This document shows positions 1 to 8,190 of a stretch of DNA of 64,000 bases, piece by piece (position 1 is the first letter of the stretch; every line of letters starts with the position of its first letter). The notes beneath the pieces were generated by a model that saw only the letters and a program-made list of their open reading frames with translations, was not told the origin of the DNA and did not search any database. The DNA comes from Bacteroides sp. (GTDB taxonomy: Bacteria > Bacteroidota > Bacteroidia > Bacteroidales > Muribaculaceae). The translations under genes and the position numbers were made by a program. The stretch covers positions 17,448 through 81,447 of the forward strand of contig JAAVDA010000020.1 in assembly GCA_014802045.1 (NCBI GenBank). The letters run 5' to 3'.

Positions 1-922
1 CGGCGGCTATGCGTGAACGCTCTTCGAGCTCTTCGAGCGTGGGAACCCACATGGAGCTTTCAAAGGAGTTGAGGCGACGGTCTATGCTGTCGCGTGCGCG
101 GGCAAGGTCATCAGGGTCGGGATAGAGCTGCATCATAGACTTGTTGCGGAGATTGCGGGTCTTGTAGATGTCACCTTTATATAGGCCGAGGGTAAAGAAA
201 TCGTCGTAGGTTGAGGTGGCGAGGTTATTATCATCGTCGGTGAAGATAGTGTGCTGGCGGAGATAGGGCCGGATATCGGCGTAGCGCACCCAAAACATGG
301 GATATCTCACCGCTTCCTGCCCGAACTCTTCGGTGCGGTGGAGCACAGGGCAAAGAGCCACCACGCGAGTGCGCATCCGGCTGTCGCGTCTGTCGAGCTC
401 CCACCGCTCTATGATATAGTAGGTCAACACTTCAGAGGAGGGGATGTCTGTGTCGTCTATCTCATATAGAGGTTTCTTAGCAGTGGACCCTTTGGCCTCT
501 GAATAAATTATGTTGAAGCGATCGAGCATTTCGCCGACGTTGAGCTGATTGGCCTGACTGAAAACTTCTCTGCCATCAAGATATTCATAGGCAGGAATTG
601 TGCCTGAGGCAAGAAGACGCATCACCATGCGAAACATATTTTCCTCTCCGTCAACAGGGGTCTCGGGATAATAAAGGGCGGCATTGACAGCGTTGTCAAG
701 GTCAAGCGAACGGTAGACCACCTTCATCCATGCGAGATCGCTCTCCTCGGCCTCACCGGCTGAAAGCTGACTGATCTGACGGTCGGTGACACCCGCATTC
801 TGCTGCCGGGAGGTGCGCGGAGCGCGTGTGGTGCCCTTAGACACACCTGAGCTCACACTCTGCTGAGCCAGAGAATGAAAGCTGATGACTATTGCTGTAA
901 GGAGAAAAATATATCTATGCAT
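1..922 (-). CDS. gldN: GldN/PorN, T9SS ring-associated protein (3' end cut by window)
   Basis: Partial gene: it starts at ATG 922 and reads 307 codons without a stop to the window edge. I translated it directly; the N-terminus MHRYIFLLTAIVISFHSLAQ is a signal peptide. The body has the features of GldN/PorN, including a conserved Tyr/Trp-rich region with PLYEIDDTDI, IIERWELDRR and YPMFWVRYADIRPYL. GldN is a periplasmic protein that forms, with the lipoprotein GldK, the large ring under the outer membrane of the type IX secretion system. It is the last visible gene of porT-porP-gldK-gldL-gldM-gldN, 5 bp after the gldM stop, so cotranscription is very likely. Identification rests on family recognition plus the canonical gene order. 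Confidence 0.93.
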   Translation of the reverse strand, partial: MHRYIFLLTAIVISFHSLAQQSVSSGVSKGTTRAPRTSRQQNAGVTDRQISQLSAGEAEESDLAWMKVVYRSLDLDNAVNAALYYPETPVDGEENMFRMVMRLLASGTIPAYEYLDGREVFSQANQLNVGEMLDRFNIIYSEAKGSTAKKPLYEIDDTDIPSSEVLTYYIIERWELDRRDSRMRTRVVALCPVLHRTEEFGQEAVRYPMFWVRYADIRPYLRQHTIFTDDDNNLATSTYDDFFTLGLYKGDIYKTRNLRNKSMMQLYPDPDDLARARDSIDRRLNSFESSMWVPTLEELEERSRIAA

Positions 923-927
923 ACAAC

Positions 928-2499
928 TTAATTTACAATTACTTCAACCGGATTGAGAGTGCGCTCCACCCCATCAGGACCAACCGCCTTGATTTTTGAG
1001 ATATAGAACCGCTTGCCTCGCGACAGCCTACGGAACGATTCGAGCTGGCGGCGCGAGAATGAGGCACCGTCTGATCGTTCGGGCATGGCATTGCCCATTG
1101 AATCGAAAAACACTGTCTCAAAGCCTGTGACCTTGAAGTCTATATCGAGCACTCCATCGTCAATAGCAGCTCCAAGACCTTTGGAAGAGAGGAGCGAGGC
1201 CTTGGGTATAGGGCGTTCGCCACGATAACGTTCCGAGGCTCCATCAGCTCCGGAAAGCACAATGAATGCTGCCGGGTCCGGGAGACGGCGCACCTTGAAT
1301 TGTGTGGTGGCAACCGGGCGCCGAGGCGAATGGCCTGACGGCTCGATGCTCACTGTGATTTCAGCTTTTTCAACTCCGGGAGCCGGACGGGCTATCCAGC
1401 CGGATGCAGTTCGGGTGAGAGCGCCTCCGGTCATTGTGGCACTCACCGAAGAGGGAGCCACTCCTGGGACAGCAATGTCGAGAGGATTGTCTATGCCGGC
1501 ATAGAGCACATTCATCATCGTGGCCGAGACTGTGGCCGTGGGATCTATGACCGTGTAGGAGGAGCTGAACTGATGACGGCTCACAGAGCCATCAGGCGAG
1601 GGGACTTCGAGATAGCCGGAATAGTCAAAAGTGCCGCTCGATGCGGTGGGGAGTTCATAGTGTGATGTGCCTGCGGGAAGTTGCTTACCGTTGACCCAGA
1701 CTGCCGGGCGGGCGGTAGAATCGACAGCTGCAAGGACTATATCAGCCTCGTAAGGACTGCCGCGCATGACGAAGCGAGATTCGGGGATGACAAAGGCACT
1801 GAGACTATTGACACGGGTGTCGCCGGCATCGACTGAATTAAGCAGCGACGAGAGCGCCTCGCCCTCGGCATAGAGCACATCGCTCTGCAGCTTGGTGAGA
1901 AGCGCCACAGCGGCAACCACAGGCTGATTTTCAAACTTGACCACTTCCCAGGAGCGTAGGGCATCGACTCCGGCCTCACGGCGCGGCTCTGTGGAGAGCA
2001 CCGCATCTATGCCGGCCCGCTTCACACTGTCGGTCAGCGAAGCAACCACCAGATTGCGGTAGGCATCTATAGTCTGGCGGAGTTTTTCGCCCCGGCGTGT
2101 GATGGGATTGAGCATCACCACTGATGAGGCTTCGAGGTTTTCGCGGTTGTCGATTTTTTCGGGATCGCCATCTGAGCCGTCGGCTTTCCGCACTATGGCA
2201 AACTTCAACGAATCGATAGTGGAATAAACTTCGGCCGCACGCTCACGAAGCTCCAACGCTCTCGCATGCCATCGGCCGGCTTTCTCAGGATTGGCTTCGG
2301 AAGCGGCCTCAAGAGAGGCGAAAACCGCCTGATTGCGCATGGCCACATTGGTGTTGGTGCGTGCCAATCCGTCCTCAACCTGCGTGAAACCGTCGAGCAC
2401 ATCGCTCGACACATTCAGGGCAAGCATAGCAGTCAGAACGATATACATCAGATTGATCATCTTCTGACGCGGCGACATACGGTTGTGGGACTGCGACAT
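928..2499 (-). CDS. gldM: GldM/PorM, T9SS motor shaft protein
   Basis: 523 aa, the usual length for GldM. One N-terminal transmembrane helix lies at about residues 14-34 (MINLMYIVLTAMLALNVSSD, the family signature), followed by a long periplasmic part rich in helix first and beta domains later (about 220-523). In the known T9SS, GldM dimers pass from the inner-membrane motor with GldL up through the periplasm and contact the GldK/GldN ring, transmitting proton-driven rotation. The gene follows gldL by 8 bp and precedes gldN by 5 bp. The start chosen gives MSQSHNRMSPRQKM; a second Met at residue 8 is also possible. No missing parts are apparent. Confidence 0.96.
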   Translation of the reverse strand: MSQSHNRMSPRQKMINLMYIVLTAMLALNVSSDVLDGFTQVEDGLARTNTNVAMRNQAVFASLEAASEANPEKAGRWHARALELRERAAEVYSTIDSLKFAIVRKADGSDGDPEKIDNRENLEASSVVMLNPITRRGEKLRQTIDAYRNLVVASLTDSVKRAGIDAVLSTEPRREAGVDALRSWEVVKFENQPVVAAVALLTKLQSDVLYAEGEALSSLLNSVDAGDTRVNSLSAFVIPESRFVMRGSPYEADIVLAAVDSTARPAVWVNGKQLPAGTSHYELPTASSGTFDYSGYLEVPSPDGSVSRHQFSSSYTVIDPTATVSATMMNVLYAGIDNPLDIAVPGVAPSSVSATMTGGALTRTASGWIARPAPGVEKAEITVSIEPSGHSPRRPVATTQFKVRRLPDPAAFIVLSGADGASERYRGERPIPKASLLSSKGLGAAIDDGVLDIDFKVTGFETVFFDSMGNAMPERSDGASFSRRQLESFRRLSRGKRFYISKIKAVGPDGVERTLNPVEVIVN

Positions 2500-2507
2500 A
2501 TAAGAAA

Positions 2508-3404
2508 TCAGTTATTGTCGGGTTCAGCCGGGATTGACTGTGCGGCAAGAGGGTTGTGGGTCATGGCCTTTATCATGCGCTCATACATCTGGTTGAGCTG
2601 CTGCATATGAAGAGTGAGTTTGCGGGCCTCCTCGCGATATTCGGCGCTTCGTGCAGCAGTCTCCTCATACATGGCTCTCATCTCCTTCATGCCGCGGCTC
2701 ACACTATCGAAAGCATCAAGCTGACCCGACACCCCGCGGAGCTGAAGCTCATACATGGTGTTGAGACCGGCTATATTGCGGTTGAGATCGTTCATCTTAT
2801 CAAGGTAGTCGTGGAGAGCAGAGTCTATTTTGCTCACGCTCTCAGCCATCTCACTGGTGCCTTCCACGGGAGGAAATGACGGAGCCGACGGCCCCGCACC
2901 ACCTATTATCACAGTGCCACACCCTGCCGTTGGCGAAGCACCATCCACGGTTGCCGCTGCAGCAGAAGCATCTGAGGGAACCACTCCCCCACCCTGCACA
3001 ATCACAGGTGCACCCGACAGGATTGCACCACCGGTCACAACAGGAGCACCGGAGACCACAGTGGGGCCGGAGGCCGCAGGCGCAGCGGAGACCGGTGAGC
3101 CAGACAACGCACCCTGCTGCGCGCCACCGACAGAGTGGGTAGAGCCGGTGAGATACGGAATAATCTCTTCTATGGAACTTTCGCGGGGCGGCCGGTCGAA
3201 GGCGGTGAGAATAAACATAAGCACCTCTGTGCCCATGCCCACCGAGAGCAGAAGGTCGCCTCCGCTGAGGTGAAGAATCTTGAAGAGGGCACCGAGAATC
3301 ACGATGGCCGCTCCGATACTGTAGGCGATATTGAAGAACCTCTGGCCTTTCTCGCCGGAGAGAAACCTCTCAACGCCATTCTTATATCTTTTTATCTTTC
3401 CCAT
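2508..3404 (-). CDS. gldL: GldL/PorL, T9SS inner-membrane motor protein with extended Gly/Ala/Pro linker
   Basis: 298 aa from ATG 3404 (MGKIKRYKNGVERFLSGEKG). The frame stays open 63 bp further upstream inside gldK, but the ATG overlaps the gldK stop by one base (TAATG), the typical coupled arrangement, so I use it. Two transmembrane helices are seen at about 24-44 (IAYSIGAAIVILGALFKIL) and 50-70, the second carrying the conserved acidic residue (E60 in GMGTEVLMF) thought to take part in proton flow. About residues 90-185 form a low-complexity Ser/Ala/Gly/Pro/Val linker, longer than I expect for this family. The C-terminal 100 residues are helical or coiled-coil. Partner of GldM in the rotary T9SS motor. 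Confidence 0.95.
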   Translation of the reverse strand: MGKIKRYKNGVERFLSGEKGQRFFNIAYSIGAAIVILGALFKILHLSGGDLLLSVGMGTEVLMFILTAFDRPPRESSIEEIIPYLTGSTHSVGGAQQGALSGSPVSAAPAASGPTVVSGAPVVTGGAILSGAPVIVQGGGVVPSDASAAAATVDGASPTAGCGTVIIGGAGPSAPSFPPVEGTSEMAESVSKIDSALHDYLDKMNDLNRNIAGLNTMYELQLRGVSGQLDAFDSVSRGMKEMRAMYEETAARSAEYREEARKLTLHMQQLNQMYERMIKAMTHNPLAAQSIPAEPDNN

Positions 3405-4858
3405 TATTTCTTCTTCTTTTTTGACTGCTGCTGACCTTTGGCAAAGCCGATATTGGTGCGCACACACCGGAAACCTATGAAGGAGCGCTGCTCATTCTGA
3501 TATTCCCACATCCTTATGTCTGAGCGGATATTATGGGCCACGTCTTTCCAAGAGCCTCCTCTCACAATCTTGCGCTTCATGCGATATGGATCGTCGGGGG
3601 CGGCATCATAGCGATATTCGGGATTGAGGTCGCTGGTGAGTTTGCTCACACTTTCGGTGAAAGCGGTCGAGGTCCATTCGCTCACATTGCCTGCCATGTC
3701 GTAGAGCCCGAAGTCGTTTGGGGCGTATGTGCCCACACGGGAGGTAATCACATGACCATCTTGCACATAGTTGCCCTCCTGGGGCTTGAAGTTAGCATAG
3801 AAGCATCCCTTCTCCTCGGTGAGCGGAAGATCGCCCTCCCAGGGATATTTGTTGTCGCTCACTCCTGCACGAGCCGCATATTCCCATTCGGCCTCAGTGG
3901 GGAGACGGTAAGGCTCGATATAGATGCCATCGCGGCCTATGGAGCGCTTGAGAAACGCAGTGCGCCACGCTGCAAAAGCATTGGCCTGCTCCCAACTCAC
4001 TCCCACCACGGGATAGTCATTGTAGCCCCCATGAGAGAAATAAAGACGCACGTAAGGCTCATTGTAGGCATTCTCAAAGTCGTTGACCCATGCGGTGGTG
4101 TCGGGGTAAACATTGACAATGTAGGTGTTGACGAAATCAAAGTCGCCGGTATATGCACGGGTAATGGTTCTGCGGATAATCTCACCGTCATCATCCACCC
4201 ATGCGGTATCTTTCGTAATCATAGGGAGCTCGTCGCTCACAGGAAGATCTGTGTTGAGCACCCGTCGGCGGGGGTCTGTGCGGTATTTACGTTTCACAGC
4301 CTCGGTCTGATTGTAGAGCTCATAGCGATAGTTGAGCTGCTCAGGATCAAGCTCCTTGACCCCGGTAATCGGATTGACGCGATAAAGGCTCTCGATAGCG
4401 CGGGCTTCGTCTTCGTCGGGATTTCGCCAGGGGATAGCCTTAGACCAGTTGAGGTGGGGTGTGACAGGATTTCCGTCGCGATCCTCCTCGATTTTATACT
4501 CCTCATTGCCTCCATAGGCGGGGTCGGCCAGACGCTCGCGAATAATAGAGTCGCGCACCCAATAGACAAACTGTTTATATTCGGCATTAGTCACCTCGGT
4601 CTCATCCATCCAGAAAGCATCGACGCTCACTCCACGGGCATCGGCTCTCGTGCCCCAAATGCTGTCGGCCTCCTGCGGACCGGCCTTTATGGAGCCGCGC
4701 CCCACGAGCACCATGCCATAGGGTGTGGGCTCTGTCCATGAAGCCGCTCCGACACCGGTGAGTTCACCCCCGGCCGCATCACGGCTTCCGCCCGCGCAGC
4801 CAGACCACAGGCAGAGCGCGGCGAGAAAAGATATGAAATATATGGTATGTCTCATCAT
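3404..4858 (-). CDS. gldK: GldK/PorK, T9SS outer-membrane ring lipoprotein
   Basis: 484 aa from the tandem ATGs at 4858/4855 (MMRHTIYF). The signal peptide ends in a lipobox, WSGC, with Cys21. The body carries a formylglycine-generating-enzyme/sulfatase-modifying-factor fold, seen in WMDETEVTNAEYKQF, YPVVGVSWEQANAFAAWR, RLPTEAEWEYAARAG, YDMAGNVSEW and the terminal RGGSWKD...IGFRCVR. In GldK the fold is structural; with GldN it makes the periplasmic ring of T9SS. A GTG at 4873 in the same frame would lengthen it by 5 residues, but it lies 3' of the porP stop region and the ATG pair is better. Gap to porP is 11 bp. C-terminus is a Lys-rich tail (KGQQQSKKKKK). Confidence 0.95.
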   Translation of the reverse strand: MMRHTIYFISFLAALCLWSGCAGGSRDAAGGELTGVGAASWTEPTPYGMVLVGRGSIKAGPQEADSIWGTRADARGVSVDAFWMDETEVTNAEYKQFVYWVRDSIIRERLADPAYGGNEEYKIEEDRDGNPVTPHLNWSKAIPWRNPDEDEARAIESLYRVNPITGVKELDPEQLNYRYELYNQTEAVKRKYRTDPRRRVLNTDLPVSDELPMITKDTAWVDDDGEIIRRTITRAYTGDFDFVNTYIVNVYPDTTAWVNDFENAYNEPYVRLYFSHGGYNDYPVVGVSWEQANAFAAWRTAFLKRSIGRDGIYIEPYRLPTEAEWEYAARAGVSDNKYPWEGDLPLTEEKGCFYANFKPQEGNYVQDGHVITSRVGTYAPNDFGLYDMAGNVSEWTSTAFTESVSKLTSDLNPEYRYDAAPDDPYRMKRKIVRGGSWKDVAHNIRSDIRMWEYQNEQRSFIGFRCVRTNIGFAKGQQQSKKKKK

Positions 4859-4869
4859 AAGTAGAGTTA

Positions 4870-5853
4870 TCACATTATACGGATGCTTTTCTGACGGTAG
4901 CGGTTTTTTGCGCCGAAATCAAGCTTCAGGGAATATCCAGCCATCACCTCATGACTGCCGCTGCTGGCTCTGGAAATCTCCGTGAGGGGATAATCGTAGC
5001 TGTAGCCGAGGAAGAAACCTTTGTATTCGGCTCCGAGCATCAGGCTCACGGCGTCGTCGTGGCGATAGCCGGCTCCGAAAGACAGGAATTGCTTATAGCG
5101 GACTCTCGCCGTGGCAATCAGTCTTGTGAAATTGAAATCGGTGGCCACCATCATAGAGGGCATCAGTTCAAATAACGAGCGTTTGAGTTCAATATTGCCG
5201 TCGGCGGTGAAATATAGCGTGCGCCGGGCCTTAAATTCATACTCCCGCCCTGATTCGGCTGATGAAGAAGTGTGATCGGAACTAAAAGTGACGGTGGGCG
5301 ACATGAGGTGGGAGCATCCCACACCCAGACTGAAATGCCGGCGCGAATAAACTATACCGGTGCCTAAATCGAAGACGGAGCCGCTCATATCGCTGCGGGG
5401 AATAGCTTCGTCGGTTTCTTCGTGGTAATTATCGTCATCGGGGATAAAGACTTCAGAGCCGCGAAACTTCTCATTCAGCATGCCCGGCTGCAACCCGACC
5501 GAGAGCGAGCCACCCAAAAAGCGGAAGCTATAGCTGAGCTGAAGCGCCACACTGAGGTCTTCGTAAAGCCCCAGACGCTCCTGCTTTATCCACATGCCGC
5601 CACCAAAGCGGCGTCCGAATAGCCGGAAAGGGGTGTCGGCCACTCCGAGAAACAACCGGGGAGCATTGTCGATACCCACCCACTGCATGCGTGAGCCCAC
5701 CCGCAGACGGAGCAGGTCGGTGGTACCTGTGGCGGCAGGATTATAATATGAGGGCACCTCATAATATTGGGTGAGGAGGAGGTCGGTCTGTGCGGTGGCG
5801 CAGAGGGCCGCAGCAAAGAGAAATATGACAAACAGGCCGAGGGTGCGCATCAT
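4870..5853 (-). CDS. porP: PorP/SprF family outer-membrane protein of T9SS
   Basis: 327 aa with signal peptide (cleavage after about residue 21, CATAQTD). Family signature QYYEVPSYYNPAATG lies just after the signal, then alternating beta strands typical of the PorP/SprF barrel (GGGMWIKQERLGLYEDLSVALQLSYSF). These barrels pair with GldK/GldN and, in some members, tether CTD cargo at the surface. The gene starts 4 bp inside the end of the upstream porT-like gene (ATGA overlap), and gldK follows at once, reproducing the porP-K-L-M-N order known from Porphyromonas. A second Met at residue 2 is an equally good start. Confidence 0.93.
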   Translation of the reverse strand: MMRTLGLFVIFLFAAALCATAQTDLLLTQYYEVPSYYNPAATGTTDLLRLRVGSRMQWVGIDNAPRLFLGVADTPFRLFGRRFGGGMWIKQERLGLYEDLSVALQLSYSFRFLGGSLSVGLQPGMLNEKFRGSEVFIPDDDNYHEETDEAIPRSDMSGSVFDLGTGIVYSRRHFSLGVGCSHLMSPTVTFSSDHTSSSAESGREYEFKARRTLYFTADGNIELKRSLFELMPSMMVATDFNFTRLIATARVRYKQFLSFGAGYRHDDAVSLMLGAEYKGFFLGYSYDYPLTEISRASSGSHEVMAGYSLKLDFGAKNRYRQKSIRIM

Positions 5854-6560
5854 TCGAAATAAAAGGTCAGGACAATCATCCGCGAGGTAGCCTTGCGGAT
5901 GGAGCGTGTGAATTTAATCAGAGAGGGGTCATCGGCAAGCTCAGGACGATTGTGGCACAACACATCAGTGAGACCGAGACAGAACTTTATCTCCGGATTG
6001 AGTTTGAAAAACGGCAGATAGAAGTCGCATCCCAGACCGAATGTGAGATAGAAGTCGGCCGACTTGAATTTCAGAAATTCCGCACGCTTTTTGGAGACGT
6101 CAAAGGCCGGCATAACACCCGCCGTGAGATAGGGCTTCGAGTTGCGGAACCTCACTGAGGAGAACTTCACGTCTATGGGCATCACCACAAAAGTGGATTT
6201 GAGATTCTGCTTCTCTGTGGCTCCGAGAGAGGTGTCGGCCATACGGATATTGCGGTTGCCGAACCACAAGCCCGGCGAAACACGGATGTTGAAATAATCA
6301 TTGAGGCGAAAATCCACGAGCCCTCCCACGCAGAATCCGGGGGAATATGAGGGCTGATCGAGAAACCAAGTCTCGCCATCGGGTGTGACGAAACCGGTAT
6401 GGGAGAAATGCACATCCTGCGTGTGGATTCCGACAGAGAATCCGAGATGCCACGCTCTCGCGTCGGTGTAAGGCAGATTGAGCGGACCGTGGGTCAGATC
6501 CACAGCCTTCAGAGCCACCGGCGATATAACCGCAAGAATTATCAGGAATAGTCTTATCAC
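5850..6560 (-). CDS. porT: PorT family outer-membrane beta-barrel protein
   Basis: 236 aa, starting with GTG at 6560 (read MIRLFLIILAVISPVALKAV), a signal peptide cut after about residue 19. The mature part is an eight-strand-type barrel with repeated aromatic/Gly strands and a C-terminal Phe (VLTFYFE). The segment LNPEIKFCLGLTDVL matches what I recall of PorT/SprT from the gliding/T9SS machinery. It heads the por/gld operon and overlaps porP by 4 bp. Known PorT proteins are needed for T9SS cargo secretion. I cannot exclude a generic OMP_b-brl_2 barrel, but context supports PorT. No standard -33/-7 promoter is visible in the 46 bp before it, which it shares with the divergent gene at 6607. 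Confidence 0.78.
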   Translation of the reverse strand: MIRLFLIILAVISPVALKAVDLTHGPLNLPYTDARAWHLGFSVGIHTQDVHFSHTGFVTPDGETWFLDQPSYSPGFCVGGLVDFRLNDYFNIRVSPGLWFGNRNIRMADTSLGATEKQNLKSTFVVMPIDVKFSSVRFRNSKPYLTAGVMPAFDVSKKRAEFLKFKSADFYLTFGLGCDFYLPFFKLNPEIKFCLGLTDVLCHNRPELADDPSLIKFTRSIRKATSRMIVLTFYFE

Positions 6561-6594
6561 ACAGAACTAACGTCGGATTTCAGCGGATATTGTG

Positions 6595-6602
6595 TAACTT
6601 TG
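6595..6602 (+). promoter_or_regulatory. -7 promoter box (TAACTTTG) 4 nt before the 6607 start codon
   Basis: TAACTTTG matches the Bacteroides -7 consensus TAnnTTTG. Only CAGG separates it from ATG 6607, so transcription should begin at or very near the start codon. I see no good -33 TTTG 19-21 nt upstream. Confidence 0.6.
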
Positions 6603-6606
6603 CAGG

Positions 6607-7617
6607 ATGAAGGTGCATCTTTTTAATCCGGAGAATGATTTGGCGCTGGCAGCCGATACGGCTCACTTCACTCCGCCGAAGGCTGCTCGTGAGCTCCACG
6701 CGGCAGGGGCTCTGCTGCCACTATGGTGGGCTGATGAGGGGGATGTGGTGATAGCTCCTGACAATATGGCTGCGGAAGCAGACAGATTATGCCGCCGGTA
6801 TGGGCTGAGAGGGAGTGTGGCCCGCCGAATAGACCCGGCAATCCCCTGCAGTAGTCTCCCCTGGGGATGGAGCACTGACGCACGCAGGCAGTTGATTGAT
6901 GCGGGTGTGGGCAAAGAATTCCTTCCAACCGACAGTCAGCTTGCCCGCCACCGCATGCTGAGCCACCGGCGCATATCCGCAAAACTACTGGAACTGATTG
7001 GTGAGAAGCCTGAGCTGCTTCCAACTGAGGCCCGCACTCTGCAGGAGGCAATGGATGCCATTGGCCGATATGACGGTGACGCCTACATAAAACTGCCCTG
7101 GTCTGGGAGCGGCAGAGGGGTGTTCAGAACCAAAGGAATGCCGGAAGGGAAACTCAAGGATTATATCACCGGATTCATACGCCGCCAAGGGAGCCTGATG
7201 GTGGAAAAGACCCGGGAGAAAGAAAAGGATTTCGCCTTGCTGTTTGAAGCCACCGAAACGGGAGTGGGATTCAGAGGAGTGTCATCGTTTATTACAGACC
7301 CCCGGGGAGCCTATGGAGGAAATCTTGTGGCTCCGCAAGCCGATATTATCAGGGAGGCGGGTGTTGACCCCCGCTTTATGGCTCCTACCCTGGAAAGAGC
7401 CCTAAGCCGGATTATCGGAGCAGACTACCGCGGATGGCTCGGAGTGGACATGATGACAGAGAGAGTGGGAGGCAGACTGGAGATTGTGCCCTGCGTGGAG
7501 GTGAATCTGCGCATGACAATGGGTGTGGCGGCTCTTCTGATACGCGAAAAGCTGCCAGACGGCGCTCCGAAAGCCCTCCTTTCGTTGAAAAACGGAGGAT
7601 TAGAATTTCAGCAATAG
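6607..7617 (+). CDS. Conserved protein of unknown function, ATP-grasp-like
   Basis: 336 aa. I do not recognise a named family. Visible features resemble an ATP-grasp fold: a phosphate-binding loop DAYIKLPWSGSGRGVFR at about 153-169, a nucleotide-specificity strand GSLMVEKTREKEKDFALL at about 195-212, and a metal-binding end PCVEVNLRMTMG at about 298-309. The N-terminus MKVHLFNPENDLALA has the look of the family's own signature. It is divergent from the por/gld operon (46 bp) and its 3' end overlaps the convergent maf by 18 bp. Transcription probably comes from the -7 box at 6595, giving a leaderless or nearly leaderless mRNA. Likely an ATP-dependent ligase or similar; substrate unknown. Confidence 0.75.
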   Translation: MKVHLFNPENDLALAADTAHFTPPKAARELHAAGALLPLWWADEGDVVIAPDNMAAEADRLCRRYGLRGSVARRIDPAIPCSSLPWGWSTDARRQLIDAGVGKEFLPTDSQLARHRMLSHRRISAKLLELIGEKPELLPTEARTLQEAMDAIGRYDGDAYIKLPWSGSGRGVFRTKGMPEGKLKDYITGFIRRQGSLMVEKTREKEKDFALLFEATETGVGFRGVSSFITDPRGAYGGNLVAPQADIIREAGVDPRFMAPTLERALSRIIGADYRGWLGVDMMTERVGGRLEIVPCVEVNLRMTMGVAALLIREKLPDGAPKALLSLKNGGLEFQQ

Positions 7618-8190
7618 GGAGTAGAGACGGTGGAGGGGAAGCCCCATCACATTGTAGAAACTGCCTTCTATGCCGCTGATACCGATGCAACCGATCCATT
7701 CCTGAATGCCATATGCTCCGGCCTTGTCCATAGAGCTATAACGGGCAATATAGAAGTCAATTTCATCGTCAGTGAGGTCTGCGAAAGTCACTTCTGTGAT
7801 AGCGGTGAAACTCTCCATGCGATCAATAGTGGTGACAGCTACTCCGGTGGTGACCTGATGTGTCTTGCCCGAGAGAGCCCGGAGCATACGGCGGGCTTCG
7901 TGCTCAGAATCAGGTTTGCCAAGCACTTCTCCGCCAAGAATCACAACCGTATCTGCCGTAATGCAGAGGTCTGCGGGAGCAAGCACCGATTTATAAGCCT
8001 CGGCCTTCTTCACGGCGAGGTATTCGGCCACATCTACGGCCGGAAGCGACGATGGATAGGTCTCAGGGATATCTATCACCTCCGGGCGCGTAAACTCCAC
8101 CCCGAGCATGGCAAGCAACTCCTTGCGACGGGGTGAACCGCTGGCAAGCAACACACGATAACGGCTTAGGTTATGAAGCGGGGTTACCAT
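7600..8190 (-). CDS. maf: Maf family nucleoside triphosphate pyrophosphatase
   Basis: 196 aa from ATG 8190 (MVTPLHNLSRYRVLLASGSPRR). The frame is open 27 bp further, but that would run deeper into kdsC, and this start leaves only a 7-bp overlap. Maf signatures: LLASGSPRRKELL near residue 15, the catalytic Asp in CITADTVVILGGEVLGKP, and DKAGAYGIQEW. Maf/YhdE enzymes hydrolyse non-canonical or pyrimidine NTPs (dTTP, UTP) to monophosphates and pyrophosphate. Last gene of the run from 11015; its end overlaps the convergent 6607 gene by 18 bp. Confidence 0.93.
   Translation of the reverse strand: MVTPLHNLSRYRVLLASGSPRRKELLAMLGVEFTRPEVIDIPETYPSSLPAVDVAEYLAVKKAEAYKSVLAPADLCITADTVVILGGEVLGKPDSEHEARRMLRALSGKTHQVTTGVAVTTIDRMESFTAITEVTFADLTDDEIDFYIARYSSMDKAGAYGIQEWIGCIGISGIEGSFYNVMGLPLHRLYSLLLKF

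Noticed and set aside
3533-4741. Long + strand open frame of 402 codons opposite gldK
   Set aside because: Mirror of a GC-rich, codon-biased gldK; no recognisable domain, no promoter, and gldK is certain on the other strand. The same applies to the long antisense frames at 28924-29883, 50527-51648 and 53674-54408.
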